DNA from: Sphingomonas sp. Y38-1Y
Lineage (GTDB): Bacteria > Pseudomonadota > Alphaproteobacteria > Sphingomonadales > Sphingomonadaceae
NCBI RefSeq assembly: GCF_032391395.1
Contig: NZ_CP135916.1
Location: 1,798,001 to 1,862,000 of the forward strand
Reading direction: 5' to 3'
Length of the DNA: 64,000 nt
Shown piece by piece: positions 23,893 through 37,307 of this stretch. The translations under genes and the position numbers were made by a program. Position 1 is the first letter of the stretch. Each line of letters opens with the position of its first letter. Under the pieces are notes generated by a model. That model was not told the origin of the DNA. It did no database searches and worked only from the letters and a program-made list of their open reading frames with translations.

Positions 23893-24846
23893 ATGCGAGA
23901 CATGCGGAACAAGCTCATCACCCTTTTTGGCGGCGGCGGGTTCGTCGGCCGCTATGTGGCGCAGGAGCTGATGGCGACGGGCGCGCGCGTGCGCATCGCC
24001 CAGCGCGACCCGCGCCGCGCCTTTTTCCTCAAGCCGCTGGGCGGCCTAGGCCAGGTGCAGTTCGTCGGCGCCGACGTGACCCGGCCGGAGACGATCGCGC
24101 GCGCGGTCGACGGCGCCGATGCGGTGGTCAACCTGGTCGGCACCTTCACCGATTATCAGCGGATCCAGGTCCAGGGCGCGAAGCTCGTCGCGGAGGCGGC
24201 TGCCGCGGCGGGGGCAGGGGCGCTGGTCCACATCTCCGCGATCGGCGCCGATCCGGCGAGCGCGTCGCGCTATGGCAAGAGCAAGGCCGAAGGCGAGGCG
24301 GCGGTGCGCGCGGCGTTCGCAAACGCCACCATCCTGCGCCCCTCGGTCGTGTTCGGGCGCGAGGATCAGTTCGTCAATCGCTTCGCCGGCCTGATCGCCG
24401 GGCCGCTGCCAGTCGTCCCGGTGCTCAAGCCCGATGCCAAGTTCCAGCCCGTCCACGTCGTCGACGTGGCGCGCGCGGTGACGGCATCAATCGCCGATCC
24501 GAATGCGCATGGCGGGCACGTGTATGAACTCGGCGGGCCGGACGTGCTGACGATGCTCGACCTGCACCGCTGGATCGCCGAGGCGACGGGTCGCAACAAG
24601 ACCTTCGCGCCGCTGCCCGATTTCGCGGGCGAGGCGCTGTCGAGCCTGGGCTTCCTGCCCGGCGCGCCGATCACGCGCGACCAGTGGCTGATGCTTCAGA
24701 GCGACAATGTGGTCGCGGCCGATGCCGAGGGCTTCGAGGCGTTCGGCGTCACGCCGACGCCGCTCGCCGCGGTCGCGCCCGGCTGGCTGGTGCTCTATCG
24801 TCGCCAGGGCCGCTTCGGCCTCGCCAAGCCCGCCGCCGACCTGTGA
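23893..24846 (+). CDS. NDUFA9-like NAD(P)-binding oxidoreductase (complex I associated)
   Basis: A 317-residue atypical short-chain dehydrogenase. The N-terminal glycine motif '[16 protein letters not shown]' and the downstream '[12 protein letters not shown]', 'HISAIGADP', '[12 protein letters not shown]' and '[20 protein letters not shown]' match the bacterial relatives of the complex I subunit NDUFA9. These proteins bind NADPH and are thought to help assemble or stabilise complex I or bind quinone-pathway intermediates. I start at ATG 23893; ATG 23902 is also possible. Its TGA overlaps the GTG of uppP (GTGA), so the two are coupled. Confidence 0.88.
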   Translation: MRDMRNKLITLFGGGGFVGRYVAQELMATGARVRIAQRDPRRAFFLKPLGGLGQVQFVGADVTRPETIARAVDGADAVVNLVGTFTDYQRIQVQGAKLVAEAAAAAGAGALVHISAIGADPASASRYGKSKAEGEAAVRAAFANATILRPSVVFGREDQFVNRFAGLIAGPLPVVPVLKPDAKFQPVHVVDVARAVTASIADPNAHGGHVYELGGPDVLTMLDLHRWIAEATGRNKTFAPLPDFAGEALSSLGFLPGAPITRDQWLMLQSDNVVAADAEGFEAFGVTPTPLAAVAPGWLVLYRRQGRFGLAKPAADL

Positions 24847-25682
24847 TCGACCTTCGCGAGTGGCTCGAGGCGGCGTTCCTCGGGCTGGTGCAGGGGCTGA
24901 CCGAGTTCCTGCCGATCTCGTCGAGTGCGCATCTGCGGATCGTCGGCGCGTTCCTTCCTTCCGCGACAGACCCGGGCGCTGCATTCACCGCGGTGACGCA
25001 GATCGGGACCGAGGCGGCGGTCCTGCTCTATTTCCGCAAGGATATCTGGCGGATCGCCACTGCGTGGCTGCGCTGGCTGCGCACCAATCGGCCCGAGGAT
25101 CGCGACGACGCGCGGATGGGCTGGCTGGTGATCGTCGGGACGGTTCCGATCGTGATCCTGGGCCTCTTGTTCAAGGACGCGATCGAGACGTCGCTGCGCA
25201 ACCTGTGGATCACCGCGACGATGCTGATCGGCTTTGGCCTGCTGCTGGGGCTCGCCGATCGCGTCGGGGCCAAGCGGCTGACGCTCGACCGGCTGAGCTG
25301 GCGCGACGGCATCCTGTTCGGCTTTGCTCAGGCGATGGCGCTGATCCCCGGCGTCTCGCGGTCGGGCGGGACGATCACCGCGGGGCTGATGATGGGCTAC
25401 ACGCGGGAGGCGGCGGCGCGATACTCGTTCCTGCTCGCCATCCCGGCGGTGCTCGCCTCGGGCTTCTATCAGCTTCTGAAGAGCTGGGGACAGTTCGGGC
25501 CGTTCGGTCCCGGATCGACCGCGCTGGCGACGATCATCGCGTTCGTCGTCGGTTACGGCGTGATCGTCGTGTTCCTGCGCCTGGTTTCGACGCGCAGCTA
25601 TATGCCGTTCGTCATCTATCGCGTGATCGCGGGCGGTGCGCTGATTGCGGCGCTATCGACCGGCCTGATCGCCGCAAGGTAG
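24843..25682 (+). CDS. uppP: undecaprenyl-diphosphatase
   Basis: A 279-residue integral membrane phosphatase of the BacA/UppP family (E. coli 273). The two signature blocks are present: '[18 protein letters not shown]' near the N-terminus with the catalytic glutamate and serines, and '[14 protein letters not shown]' near residue 170. It dephosphorylates undecaprenyl diphosphate to recycle the lipid carrier for peptidoglycan and surface polysaccharides, and overproduction gives bacitracin resistance. The GTG start at 24843 overlaps the stop of the upstream gene; the earlier in-frame codons lie inside that gene in another frame. Confidence 0.95.
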   Translation: MIDLREWLEAAFLGLVQGLTEFLPISSSAHLRIVGAFLPSATDPGAAFTAVTQIGTEAAVLLYFRKDIWRIATAWLRWLRTNRPEDRDDARMGWLVIVGTVPIVILGLLFKDAIETSLRNLWITATMLIGFGLLLGLADRVGAKRLTLDRLSWRDGILFGFAQAMALIPGVSRSGGTITAGLMMGYTREAAARYSFLLAIPAVLASGFYQLLKSWGQFGPFGPGSTALATIIAFVVGYGVIVVFLRLVSTRSYMPFVIYRVIAGGALIAALSTGLIAAR

Positions 25683-25754
25683 AAGGACCAGATCGGCCGT
25701 ATCAGTGAGCATCCAGTTGGCGCGAGAAAGCTGAGAATGGCTCGCATGTACTTT

Positions 25755-25777
25755 ATAGGTCAGTTAGCCTGACCTAT
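25755..25777. promoter_or_regulatory. inverted repeat upstream of gltD, operator or terminator
   Basis: ATAGGTCAG (25755-25763), TTAGC, CTGACCTAT (25769-25777) is a perfect 9-bp-arm palindrome. It lies 72 bp after uppP and 70 bp before gltD, in an AT-richer patch. TTTGCTGTTTTG follows, so a uppP terminator is possible; a regulator site for the glutamate synthase operon is the other reading. Confidence 0.5.
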
Positions 25778-25846
25778 TTGCTGTTTTGTGCGTGACTTGG
25801 GTCCGCGTTGAAATTATAGGCGCTCTCGAACCGAGAGGGACGCGCC

Positions 25847-27289
25847 ATGACTGCCACGCTGAAGTTCGTGGGTGTCGCGCAGGATTATCCGTCCAAGCGC
25901 GCCGCCGACGACCGTAACCGCGATTTCCGCGAGATCGCCGACCGCTTTGCACCCGCCAAGGCGGACGAGCAGTCGGGGCGCTGCTCACAATGCGGCGTGC
26001 CCTATTGTTCGGTGCACTGTCCGCTGCACAACCACATTCCCGACTGGCTGCGCCTGACTGCCGAGGGGCGGCTGCGCGAGGCGTACGAGCTGTCGAACGC
26101 CACCTCGACCATGCCGGAGATCTGTGGCCGCATCTGTCCGCAGGATCGGTTGTGCGAGGGCAACTGCGTGATCGAGTTTTCGGGCCACGGATCGGTGACG
26201 ATCGGCTCTGTCGAGAAGTACATCACCGACACCGCCTGGGAAGAGGGCTGGGTCGAGCCGCTGGTGCCGGGCCGCGCGCGTGGCCAGTCGGTCGGCGTGA
26301 TCGGCGCGGGTCCGGCGGGGCTGACGACGGCGGAGTATCTTCGCGTCGCCGGCTATGAGGTGCACGTCTATGACCGGCACGACCGCGCCGGCGGGCTGCT
26401 GACCTATGGGATCCCCGGCTTCAAGCTGGAGAAGCACGTCGTCACCCGCCGCGTCGAGCGGCTGAAGGCCGGCGGCATCGTCTTCCATGAAGGATTCGAG
26501 GTCGGCCGCGACGCGACGCTGGACGAGCTGCGCTCGCGCCACGACGCGATCCTGATCGCCACCGGCGTGTACAAGCCGCGCGCGATCAAGGCGCCGGGCG
26601 TCGGTTCGACTGGCGTCGTCGACGCGCTAGACTATCTCATCACGTCCAACCGCAAGAGCTTCGGCGACCAGGTCGCGGCCTGGGACGACGGCAGCCTCAA
26701 TGCCGCGGGCAAGGACGTCGTCGTGATCGGCGGCGGCGACACCGCGATGGATTGCGTCCGCACCGCGGTGCGTCAGGGCGCGAAGTCGGTGAAGTGCCTC
26801 TATCGCCGCGACCGCGCCAACATGCCCGGCAGCCAGCGCGAAGTTGCCAATGCCGAGGAAGAGGGCGTCGAGTTCGTCTGGCTCGCCGCCCCTGAGGCAT
26901 TCGATGCCGCGGCCGAGGGCCATGTCGCGGGCGTGCGGGTGACCAAGATGCGCCTCGGCGCCCCTGACGCCAGCGGCCGCCGTGCACCCGAACCGGATCC
27001 GGGTAGCGAGGAGACGCTGAACGCCGACCTCGTCATCAAGGCGTTGGGCTTCGATCCAGAGGATCTGCCCGGCATGTTCGGCGCGCCCGAACTGGGCGTG
27101 AATCGCTGGGGCACGCTGCGCGTCGATTCCAAGTCGATGATGACCAGCCTGGACGGCGTTTTCGCCGCCGGCGACATCGTCCGCGGCGCGAGCCTGGTCG
27201 TCTGGGCCATCCGCGACGGCCGTGACGCGTCCGACCGCATGCACGCCTGGCTGCGCGCCAAGGCCAAGGCGGCGAAGGTGGCGGCGTGA
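25847..27289 (+). CDS. gltD: glutamate synthase small subunit
   Basis: A 480-residue NADPH-oxidising subunit of glutamate synthase. Cysteines for 4Fe-4S clusters lie in 'CSQCGVPYCSVHCPLHN' (residues 46-62) and 'CGRICPQDRLCEGNC'. The FAD loop 'VGVIGAGPAGLTTAEYL' is near residue 150 and the NADPH loop 'VVVIGGGDTAMDCVRTA' near residue 290. Electrons pass from NADPH via FAD and Fe-S to GltB for the conversion of 2-oxoglutarate and glutamine to two glutamates. It precedes a DUF2059 gene and gltB in one operon, reversed relative to the enteric gltB-gltD order. Confidence 0.96.
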   Translation: MTATLKFVGVAQDYPSKRAADDRNRDFREIADRFAPAKADEQSGRCSQCGVPYCSVHCPLHNHIPDWLRLTAEGRLREAYELSNATSTMPEICGRICPQDRLCEGNCVIEFSGHGSVTIGSVEKYITDTAWEEGWVEPLVPGRARGQSVGVIGAGPAGLTTAEYLRVAGYEVHVYDRHDRAGGLLTYGIPGFKLEKHVVTRRVERLKAGGIVFHEGFEVGRDATLDELRSRHDAILIATGVYKPRAIKAPGVGSTGVVDALDYLITSNRKSFGDQVAAWDDGSLNAAGKDVVVIGGGDTAMDCVRTAVRQGAKSVKCLYRRDRANMPGSQREVANAEEEGVEFVWLAAPEAFDAAAEGHVAGVRVTKMRLGAPDASGRRAPEPDPGSEETLNADLVIKALGFDPEDLPGMFGAPELGVNRWGTLRVDSKSMMTSLDGVFAAGDIVRGASLVVWAIRDGRDASDRMHAWLRAKAKAAKVAA

Positions 27290-27831
27290 TCGCGCTCGCC
27301 GCGGCGCTGCTGCTTGCCCTGCCTCAGGCGACGACGGCGGCGGCGTTCGATCCCGCCCGGCTTGCCGCGGCGCGCGCCGTCGTCGAGCAGTTTTTGCCGG
27401 AGGCCGAGCGTGACCGCATGGTCGACGCGATGCTCGAACCGATCCACGCCAACACGATGGACGCGATCCTGAGCTCGGCCGAGCTGACGCCGGTGTTCGA
27501 GAAGGACCCGACGTTCAAGACGCGGTTCCGAGCGTTCATGAACGACGAGCAGAAGCGATCGATGGCGCTGCTCAAGACGAGCATGCCCGAGCTGAGCGAT
27601 GCGATCGCCAAGGCCTATGCGCGCCGCTTTACCGAGGCGCAGCTCAAGGAGATCGGCGCCTTCTTCGCGACGCCGACCGGCCGCGCCTATGTCGGCCAGT
27701 CGATGACGATCATGAGCGACCCCGACGTTCAGGCGGCGCAGCGCACGATGATGACCCAATCGATGCAGGGGATGCAGACGCGCATCGCCGCCTTTGTTCG
27801 CGATGCGGCCACGGCCGCCGCCAAGGAATAA
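27286..27831 (+). CDS. secreted DUF2059-family protein
   Basis: A 181-residue protein with a signal peptide ('LAAALLLALPQATTAAA') and a helical C-terminal DUF2059-like region ('YARRFTEAQLKEIGAFFATPTGRAYV'). The characteristic pattern is a helix ending in FFxTPxGxA. The family is exported and of unknown function. The GTG start overlaps the gltD stop (GTGA), and gltB follows 4 bp after its own stop, so it is firmly embedded in the glutamate synthase operon. Its role there is unclear. Confidence 0.85.
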   Translation: MIALAAALLLALPQATTAAAFDPARLAAARAVVEQFLPEAERDRMVDAMLEPIHANTMDAILSSAELTPVFEKDPTFKTRFRAFMNDEQKRSMALLKTSMPELSDAIAKAYARRFTEAQLKEIGAFFATPTGRAYVGQSMTIMSDPDVQAAQRTMMTQSMQGMQTRIAAFVRDAATAAAKE

Positions 27832-27835
27832 GCCG

Positions 27836-32356
<4,521 letters not shown>

Positions 32357-32360
32357 GCGG

Positions 32361-32915
32361 TCAGGCGGTGCGCGCGGCCTTGCGCCGGCGCACCGCCAGC
32401 CACCCGGCAAGGCCGAAGAGGGTGAGGGCGGGCCAGCCCCCATCGGTGACGAACAGATAGGCGACGGCGATCAGCGCGCATCCCGCCAGCGCCGCGAAGC
32501 GCCAACGCGGCGTTATCGGCACTGGCTGCCACAGCGCACCGATCGCCATCCCGCCGAGCGCGTTGACGGCGAGCCAGGCGTAGGAAGCATCGCTGCCGAT
32601 CGACCCCGCCAGCGGCAGCTTGATCGTCGCATAGCCGCGCATCGCATTGGGGAAGCAGTCGGCGGCCAGATGGATGCCGATGCCGATCGCCAGTCCCGGC
32701 CCGATCGCCCGCCCGCCGCGCCACCAGGCAAGCAGTGCCACCGGCAACACGCTGTGCGTCAGCGCGCTGCGATGCGCGAGCCCCAGCGCGAAATCCAAGT
32801 CGGGCAGGGTGGTCCCGGCCACGCACGCCAGCAGCATCGCCCCCGCCTGAGCCCAGCCATCCGCTCGCCAGCGTGCCGTCAGCCATGCCGCCACCAGCCA
32901 GATCACGCACGCCAC
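32361..32915 (-). CDS. YdjM/DUF457-like membrane protein
   Basis: A membrane protein of about 184 residues with four or five hydrophobic segments. 'GTTLPDLDFALGLAHRSALTHSVLP' and 'GIGIHLAADCFPN' carry the D-x-D and H residues typical of the membrane-bound metal-dependent hydrolase-like family (YdjM/DUF457). The start is uncertain. The open frame runs back to 33062 over the divergent GST gene; I prefer GTG 32915 because GAAGGGG lies about eight bases upstream and the first hydrophobic helix then follows at once. No function is established for the family. Confidence 0.7.
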   Translation of the reverse strand: MACVIWLVAAWLTARWRADGWAQAGAMLLACVAGTTLPDLDFALGLAHRSALTHSVLPVALLAWWRGGRAIGPGLAIGIGIHLAADCFPNAMRGYATIKLPLAGSIGSDASYAWLAVNALGGMAIGALWQPVPITPRWRFAALAGCALIAVAYLFVTDGGWPALTLFGLAGWLAVRRRKAARTA

Positions 32916-32962
32916 GCCACACGCCCCTTCCACTAACCCGGCGGCGTCGATAACAGACGGGC

Positions 32963-33637
32963 ATGTGGCTCCTCTACCAGTTCCCGCTCTGCCCCTTTTC
33001 GCGCAAGCTTCGGCTGCTGCTCGCCGAGAAGGGCGTGGGGTATGAACCGGTCCGGGAATCACCCTGGCTGCGGCGCGACGAGTTCCTCGACATGAACCCC
33101 GCCGGCGAAACGCCGGTGATGGTGCACAGCGAACGGCCCGGTCGACCGATGATCGATTCGATGGCGATCTGCGAATATTTCGAGGAGACGGTCGAGAAGA
33201 CGTCGCTCATCAACGGCACCGCCGCCGACCGCGCCGAGATCCGCCGGCTGGTCACCTGGTTCGACGTCCATTTCTATCGCGACATTACCAAGCCCCTGCT
33301 GTCCGAGCGAATGGAGAAGCGCCTCGTTCTGCGCACCGCGCCTGATGCGGGCCGGCTGCGCGAGGCGATGAAGGCGGCGGTCGCGCACCTCGATTATGTC
33401 GATTATCTCCTCGACCATCGTCAGTGGCTGGCGGGACCGACGATGAGCCTCGCCGACCTGGCCGCGGCGGCGCAGATCTCGGTCGCCGACTATCTCGGCG
33501 GAATCGACTGGAAGAGCCACGAACAGGCCAAGCGCTGGTATGTCGGCATGAAGTCGCGCCCCTCGTTCCGCCCCCTCCTTGCCGAGCGGATGGAGGTCAT
33601 CGCGCCTCACGCCGACTATGAGAAACTGGATCTCTGA
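32963..33637 (+). CDS. glutathione S-transferase family protein
   Basis: A 224-residue two-domain GST. The N-terminal thioredoxin-like domain has 'YQFPLCPFSRKLRLLLAEKG' with a C-P-F-S active-site motif (residues 10-13) and the cis-proline region 'NPAGETPVM' followed by 'DSMAICEYFEE', the glutathione-binding segment. The C-terminal helical domain has 'LAGPTMSLADLAAAAQISVADYLG'. The CPxS motif suggests thiol-transfer (omega/beta-like) chemistry rather than classical conjugation. The next gene (PEBP-like) starts directly after its stop. Confidence 0.88.
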   Translation: MWLLYQFPLCPFSRKLRLLLAEKGVGYEPVRESPWLRRDEFLDMNPAGETPVMVHSERPGRPMIDSMAICEYFEETVEKTSLINGTAADRAEIRRLVTWFDVHFYRDITKPLLSERMEKRLVLRTAPDAGRLREAMKAAVAHLDYVDYLLDHRQWLAGPTMSLADLAAAAQISVADYLGGIDWKSHEQAKRWYVGMKSRPSFRPLLAERMEVIAPHADYEKLDL

Positions 33638-33638
33638 C

Positions 33639-34265
33639 ATGCTCGAACACATTCCAGGCTGGCTGGGCAAGGCGCTGAAGGGGGTCCGCGCGGGCGAGGA
33701 GAAGCTGGCGATCGTGCAGCCGGGACTCGGCAGCTTCGCGTCGCTCAATCTTGCGAGCCCCGCCTTCGCCAACGGTGCGCGGCTGCCGGAGCGGTTCACC
33801 GCCGATGGTGAGGGCGTTTCGCCGCCCCTGTTCTGGACCGGCGTGCCCGCCGAGGCGCGGCGGCTTGCGCTGATCGTCGAGGATGCCGATGCGCCGACGC
33901 CGTCGCCGCTCGTCCACGCGGTGATCTGGGACCTGCCGACGGGCGACGGCGAGCTCAAGGAAGGCGCGATCGTCGCCGACGAGGATCGCGAGGGCGAGGG
34001 CGGCGGCGATGTGGGTCGCAACAGCTATTTCTCCGAAGGCTGGCTGCCGCCCGATCCGCCCACCGGGCACGGCGTCCACCACTACGCCTTTCAGCTGTTC
34101 GCGCTGTCGGACGGGCCGGAGCTGAAGCGAAACCCGAGCCGCTCGGCGATGCTCAAGGCGATGAGCGGCCGCGTGCTGGCGGCGGGTGTGCTGACCGGCA
34201 CCTATTCGCGCGGCGAGGAAAAGCCGGTGGGTCCCGTCGGCGCCGCGATCCCCGCCGCGGGCTGA
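33639..34265 (+). CDS. YbhB/YbcL phosphatidylethanolamine-binding-like protein
   Basis: A 208-residue protein of the YbhB/YbcL (Raf-kinase-inhibitor/PEBP) family. The ligand-pocket pattern is clear: 'GEGVSPPLFWTGVP', 'ALIVEDADAPTPSPLVHAVIWDLP' (D-x-D-x-P and H) and 'GHGVHHYAFQLFAL'. The first ~40 residues are an extension before the fold. There is no signal peptide. It starts 1 bp after the GST stop and is likely co-transcribed with it. The bacterial role of the family is not established. Confidence 0.88.
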   Translation: MLEHIPGWLGKALKGVRAGEEKLAIVQPGLGSFASLNLASPAFANGARLPERFTADGEGVSPPLFWTGVPAEARRLALIVEDADAPTPSPLVHAVIWDLPTGDGELKEGAIVADEDREGEGGGDVGRNSYFSEGWLPPDPPTGHGVHHYAFQLFALSDGPELKRNPSRSAMLKAMSGRVLAAGVLTGTYSRGEEKPVGPVGAAIPAAG

Positions 34266-34306
34266 TCCACACACAACCGTCACATGCGCGTGCAAGGCTG
34301 ATTCCG

Positions 34307-35377
34307 ATGCGTTCGATTCTGATCCTGCCCGCCCTTGCGATGGCGGCGCCCGCCGCCGCGCAGATCGCGCCCGTGCCCCAGCAGCCCGCCTCCGCCGAGG
34401 CAGCGGGGCACGGGGTGACGGTGTTCTTCCCCAATGAAAGCGACGCCCCCGTCGACCCGCGCGCGCCCGACACGCTGGAGGTCACCGCCGCCGACGGCAC
34501 ACGGCTGACGCTGGTGCGTGACGGACCCGCCCTGCTACCCGTCGCGCCCGGTGGCTTCGGCCGCGCCCGCTATCGCGCGGCACCCGTCGATGTCGCCCGC
34601 GCCGCGCCCCCCTCCGTCGCCACGCCGGTCGAGGAAGCCGCGGAGGCGATCGCCGCCTCGCGCGAGACCGAGGTGCTGGGCTCCGCCGGCACCGCCTCCG
34701 CCATCGCGTCGCGGTTCGCGCCCTATCGTCCGACCTATGGCGCGTTCGGGCTCGACGATGCCGGCGCGAAGCTCCAGTTCAGCTTCGCGTTCCAGCCGTT
34801 CGACAGCAACGGCGCGCTCAACGGCCTGCGCTTTGCCTACACTCAGACGATGTTCTGGCGGCTCGACCTGCCCTCCGGACCGTTCCGGTCGACCAACTAC
34901 AGCCCCGAAATCTATTACGAGATGCCGCTCGCGCAGGATGCGGTGGCGGCGGTCGGCTATGCGCATGATTCGAACGGGCGCGAGGAAGTAGGCTCGATCG
35001 ACATCAACCGCATCTATGCCCGCCTCACGCGCCGCTTTGACCTCGGCGACCGCTGGTATGCCGAGGTCAGCCCGCAGCTCTGGTTGTTCGTCGGCAAGCA
35101 GGGAGTCGCCGACGATATCGAGCGGTACATGGGCTATGGCCAGATCGGCGGCACGATCGGCCGGACCGACGGGCTGAAGTTGCAAGCCGTCGTTCGCGGC
35201 AATCCCGGCACCGGGCGCGGTGCGGCCGAGCTGTTCGCTTCCTATCCGCTGGCGCCGATCGGCTACGGTTTCGGCATTTACGCCTTCGGCCAGCTCTTCA
35301 CCGGCTATGGTGAGGCGATCGATGATTTCGACCGCCGCGACACGCACGCTCGGTTCGGGATCGCCCTAAGCCGGTAA
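34307..35377 (+). CDS. pldA: outer-membrane phospholipase A
   Basis: A 356-residue OMPLA-type beta-barrel with signal peptide 'LALAMAAPAAAQ'-like N-terminus. The active-site strand reads 'GYAHDSNGREEVGSIDINRIYARL', corresponding to the E. coli PldA histidine and serine of H-D-S, with asparagine in 'INRIY'. Further PldA landmarks are 'IERYMGYGQI', 'GRGAAELFASYPL' and 'LFTGYGEAIDDFD'. Calcium-dependent dimerisation activates the family on outer-membrane damage. About 110 residues before the barrel form a periplasmic extension not found in E. coli. Monocistronic by spacing. Confidence 0.93.
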   Translation: MRSILILPALAMAAPAAAQIAPVPQQPASAEAAGHGVTVFFPNESDAPVDPRAPDTLEVTAADGTRLTLVRDGPALLPVAPGGFGRARYRAAPVDVARAAPPSVATPVEEAAEAIAASRETEVLGSAGTASAIASRFAPYRPTYGAFGLDDAGAKLQFSFAFQPFDSNGALNGLRFAYTQTMFWRLDLPSGPFRSTNYSPEIYYEMPLAQDAVAAVGYAHDSNGREEVGSIDINRIYARLTRRFDLGDRWYAEVSPQLWLFVGKQGVADDIERYMGYGQIGGTIGRTDGLKLQAVVRGNPGTGRGAAELFASYPLAPIGYGFGIYAFGQLFTGYGEAIDDFDRRDTHARFGIALSR

Positions 35378-35435
35378 TCGACACCGGCCGCGCTTGGGCG
35401 TAGCGTCCGGCCAAAGATCCCTTGGGAGAGTTCCG

Positions 35436-35975
35436 ATGCGCATCGTCCGCCACGCCGCCGTCCTTGCCGCCGCGCTGTTCGCGCTCCCCGCCGCCGCCGC
35501 GCTCGCGCCGGGAGTAAAGGCGCCCGACTTCACGACCCAGGGGGCGCTCGCCGGCAAGGTTTTCCGGGTCAATCTGGCGCAACAGTTGAAGAAGGGACCG
35601 GTGGTCCTTTATTTCTTCCCTGCGGCCTTTACCTCCGGCTGCAATGCCGAAGCCAAGGCCTTTGCAGAGGCGGTGCCGCAGTTCCGCGCCGCGGGCGCGC
35701 AGGTGATCGGGATGTCCGCCGATGCGGTGCCGCAGCTCCAGAAATTCTCGACCGAACATTGCGCGGGCAAGTTCCCCGTCGCCAGCGCCACGCCCGAGCT
35801 GCTCAAGCAGTATGACGTGCTGCTCAACCGGCCAGGCATGGCGCGGACGATGAGCGACCGGACGAGCTACGTCATCGCGCCCGACGGCAAAGTTGCCTTC
35901 GTTCACAGCGACATGAGCCCCGTCGATCACGTTCGCACGACGCTCGCCGCGGTGCAGGGGCTCAAGCGGCGCTGA
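35436..35975 (+). CDS. exported peroxiredoxin
   Basis: A 179-residue AhpC/TSA-type peroxiredoxin with a signal peptide ('AAVLAAALFALPAAAAL'). The peroxidatic cysteine is in 'FFPAAFTSGCNAEAKAF' (about residue 68), with the preceding threonine of the family and a C-terminal arginine context ('MSDRTSYVIAPDGKV'). A further cysteine in 'STEHCAGKF' could resolve it. It would reduce peroxides in the periplasm. RBS GGGAGAG lies six bases before ATG 35436. Confidence 0.9.
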   Translation: MRIVRHAAVLAAALFALPAAAALAPGVKAPDFTTQGALAGKVFRVNLAQQLKKGPVVLYFFPAAFTSGCNAEAKAFAEAVPQFRAAGAQVIGMSADAVPQLQKFSTEHCAGKFPVASATPELLKQYDVLLNRPGMARTMSDRTSYVIAPDGKVAFVHSDMSPVDHVRTTLAAVQGLKRR

Positions 35976-36072
35976 CCCGCTAGTTACGCGAGTATCGCTG
36001 ACGGGTTGTTAGGCATTTCGCGCTAGCAACATGGCCATGTCGAGCCGGAGGGGCCGGATCGATGGGGGAGCC

Positions 36073-37146
36073 ATGTCGCGCAGGATGCCGCCACTCGAGC
36101 AAGTGCCCGGGAATACCGGCGGCCATGACGCGCGAACGCTGTTCGGGCGGATCGGCGATTTCCTGTTCGCGCAGGCGCTCGCGCCGACGCCCGCCAATTT
36201 CGCGATCGCCTATGCCGTGCTCACCGACCCGTCGAGCGACGTGGCGATGGCGATCGCGCAGCGCACCGATGGCGGTGTGCGGCTGAACCAGCGGGACCTC
36301 GACGAACTCGGCCTCAGCATCGATCAGGCGGCGGCAGCGGCGACGCCCGCCGGCGCCGAGCCGCAAAAGGGCGAGACGCTCGCCGCGCGCGCACAGACGC
36401 AGATGGAGGGCTTCAACGACGTTGTCGTGCGGATGCACACGCACGCCCGCGATTTCGGCCGCGACCTGATCGCCAGCGCCGACGCGATCGAGCGTTCGCG
36501 AATCGAACAGGGCGCCTCGCGTCCCTTCGTGGACGACGTGGCGCGCATCACCGGCGCGATGATCGTCCGCGTTCGCGAGGCCGAGCAGCGGCTGGAGGCC
36601 GCTCGCGGCGAGGCCGAGGAGCTGCGCCAGGCGCTGGAGGAAGCGCGCGGCGATGCGCTCAGCGATCCGTTGACGGGCCTGCCCAATCGCCGCGCGTTCG
36701 AGGAAACCTTTGCGGCGCGAATGGCCGCTGGCGAACAGCTCTGCATCGCGGTGTGCGATGTCGACCACTTCAAGCTTGTTAACGATCGCTTTGGCCACGG
36801 TGTCGGCGATCGCGTGTTGCGGGCGATCGCGGTGGCGCTGGGCGAGGCGTGCGAGGGCCAGTTCGTCGCCCGCTATGGCGGGGAGGAGTTCGCGATCCTG
36901 TTCGACGGCGGCGTCGCCCGCGCGATCGCCACGATCGACGAGGCGCGGATCAAGATCGCGCGCAAGCGGCTGCGCGTCCGGGAAAGCGATGCGGTGATTG
37001 GGACCGTCACCTTCTCGACGGGCCTGAGCGAGGCGCATCGCGGCGAGCGGCTGGAGCAGGTGTTCGAACGTGCGGACGCGCTGCTCTATGCGGCAAAGGC
37101 GGCCGGCCGCGATTGCATTTTCTCGGATGGCGACATTCCCGCCTGA
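36073..37146 (+). CDS. GGDEF diguanylate cyclase
   Basis: A protein of about 357 residues. The C-terminal GGDEF domain begins at 'DPLTGLPNRRAFEETF' and has the active-site motif G-G-E-E-F ('ARYGGEEFAILF') plus the metal-binding aspartate in 'CDVDHFK', so c-di-GMP synthesis is expected. No RxxD inhibitory site precedes the GGEEF. The N-terminal half is soluble and helical, with a coiled-coil 'EAEQRLEAARGEAEELRQALEEAR' leading into the domain; no membrane segment or known sensor is seen. ATG 36073 follows GGGGGAG closely; ATG 36031 or 36085 are alternatives. It lies upstream of a sigma-54 promoter in the same direction. Confidence 0.9.
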   Translation: MSRRMPPLEQVPGNTGGHDARTLFGRIGDFLFAQALAPTPANFAIAYAVLTDPSSDVAMAIAQRTDGGVRLNQRDLDELGLSIDQAAAAATPAGAEPQKGETLAARAQTQMEGFNDVVVRMHTHARDFGRDLIASADAIERSRIEQGASRPFVDDVARITGAMIVRVREAEQRLEAARGEAEELRQALEEARGDALSDPLTGLPNRRAFEETFAARMAAGEQLCIAVCDVDHFKLVNDRFGHGVGDRVLRAIAVALGEACEGQFVARYGGEEFAILFDGGVARAIATIDEARIKIARKRLRVRESDAVIGTVTFSTGLSEAHRGERLEQVFERADALLYAAKAAGRDCIFSDGDIPA

Positions 37147-37157
37147 TCGGCGTGTTA

Positions 37158-37174
37158 CGCCAATCGAGTTGGCG
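37158..37174. promoter_or_regulatory. inverted repeat, candidate enhancer site for a sigma-54 activator
   Basis: CGCCAA (37158-37163), TCGAG, TTGGCG (37169-37174) is a perfect 6-bp-arm palindrome about 65 bp upstream of the sigma-54 promoter. Activators of sigma-54 bind such dyads 60-150 bp upstream. The link is positional only. Confidence 0.4.
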
Positions 37175-37235
37175 CGGATTGCCAAGCCGGGCGACCGTGA
37201 CAATGGAAACGACGGAAAAGCGCGACTTTTGCGAG

Positions 37236-37252
37236 TTGGCACGACCCCTGCA
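37236..37252 (+). promoter_or_regulatory. near-consensus sigma-54 (RpoN) promoter
   Basis: TTGGCACGACCCCTGCA matches the -24/-12 consensus TGGCACG-N4-TTGC with GG at 37238-37239, GC at 37250-37251 and the required 10 bases between them. Only the first T of TTGC is replaced by C. It faces the tiny genes at 37308 and 37415, giving a predicted 5' leader of about 45 bases. Confidence 0.75.
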
Positions 37253-37265
37253 AAGTCCCTGGCAT

Positions 37266-37289
37266 GGTTGGCGGAAGGGTTCGCCGACC
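37266..37289 (+). other. leader hairpin between sigma-54 promoter and first tiny gene
   Basis: GGTTGGCG, eight bases, CGCCGACC forms an eight-pair stem with one G-U pair at the very 5' end of the predicted transcript. The ribosome binding site AAGGGAG (37294-37300) lies just after it. It may stabilise the message or tune translation. Confidence 0.4.
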
Positions 37290-37307
37290 GATCAAGGGAG
37301 ATCCAGA

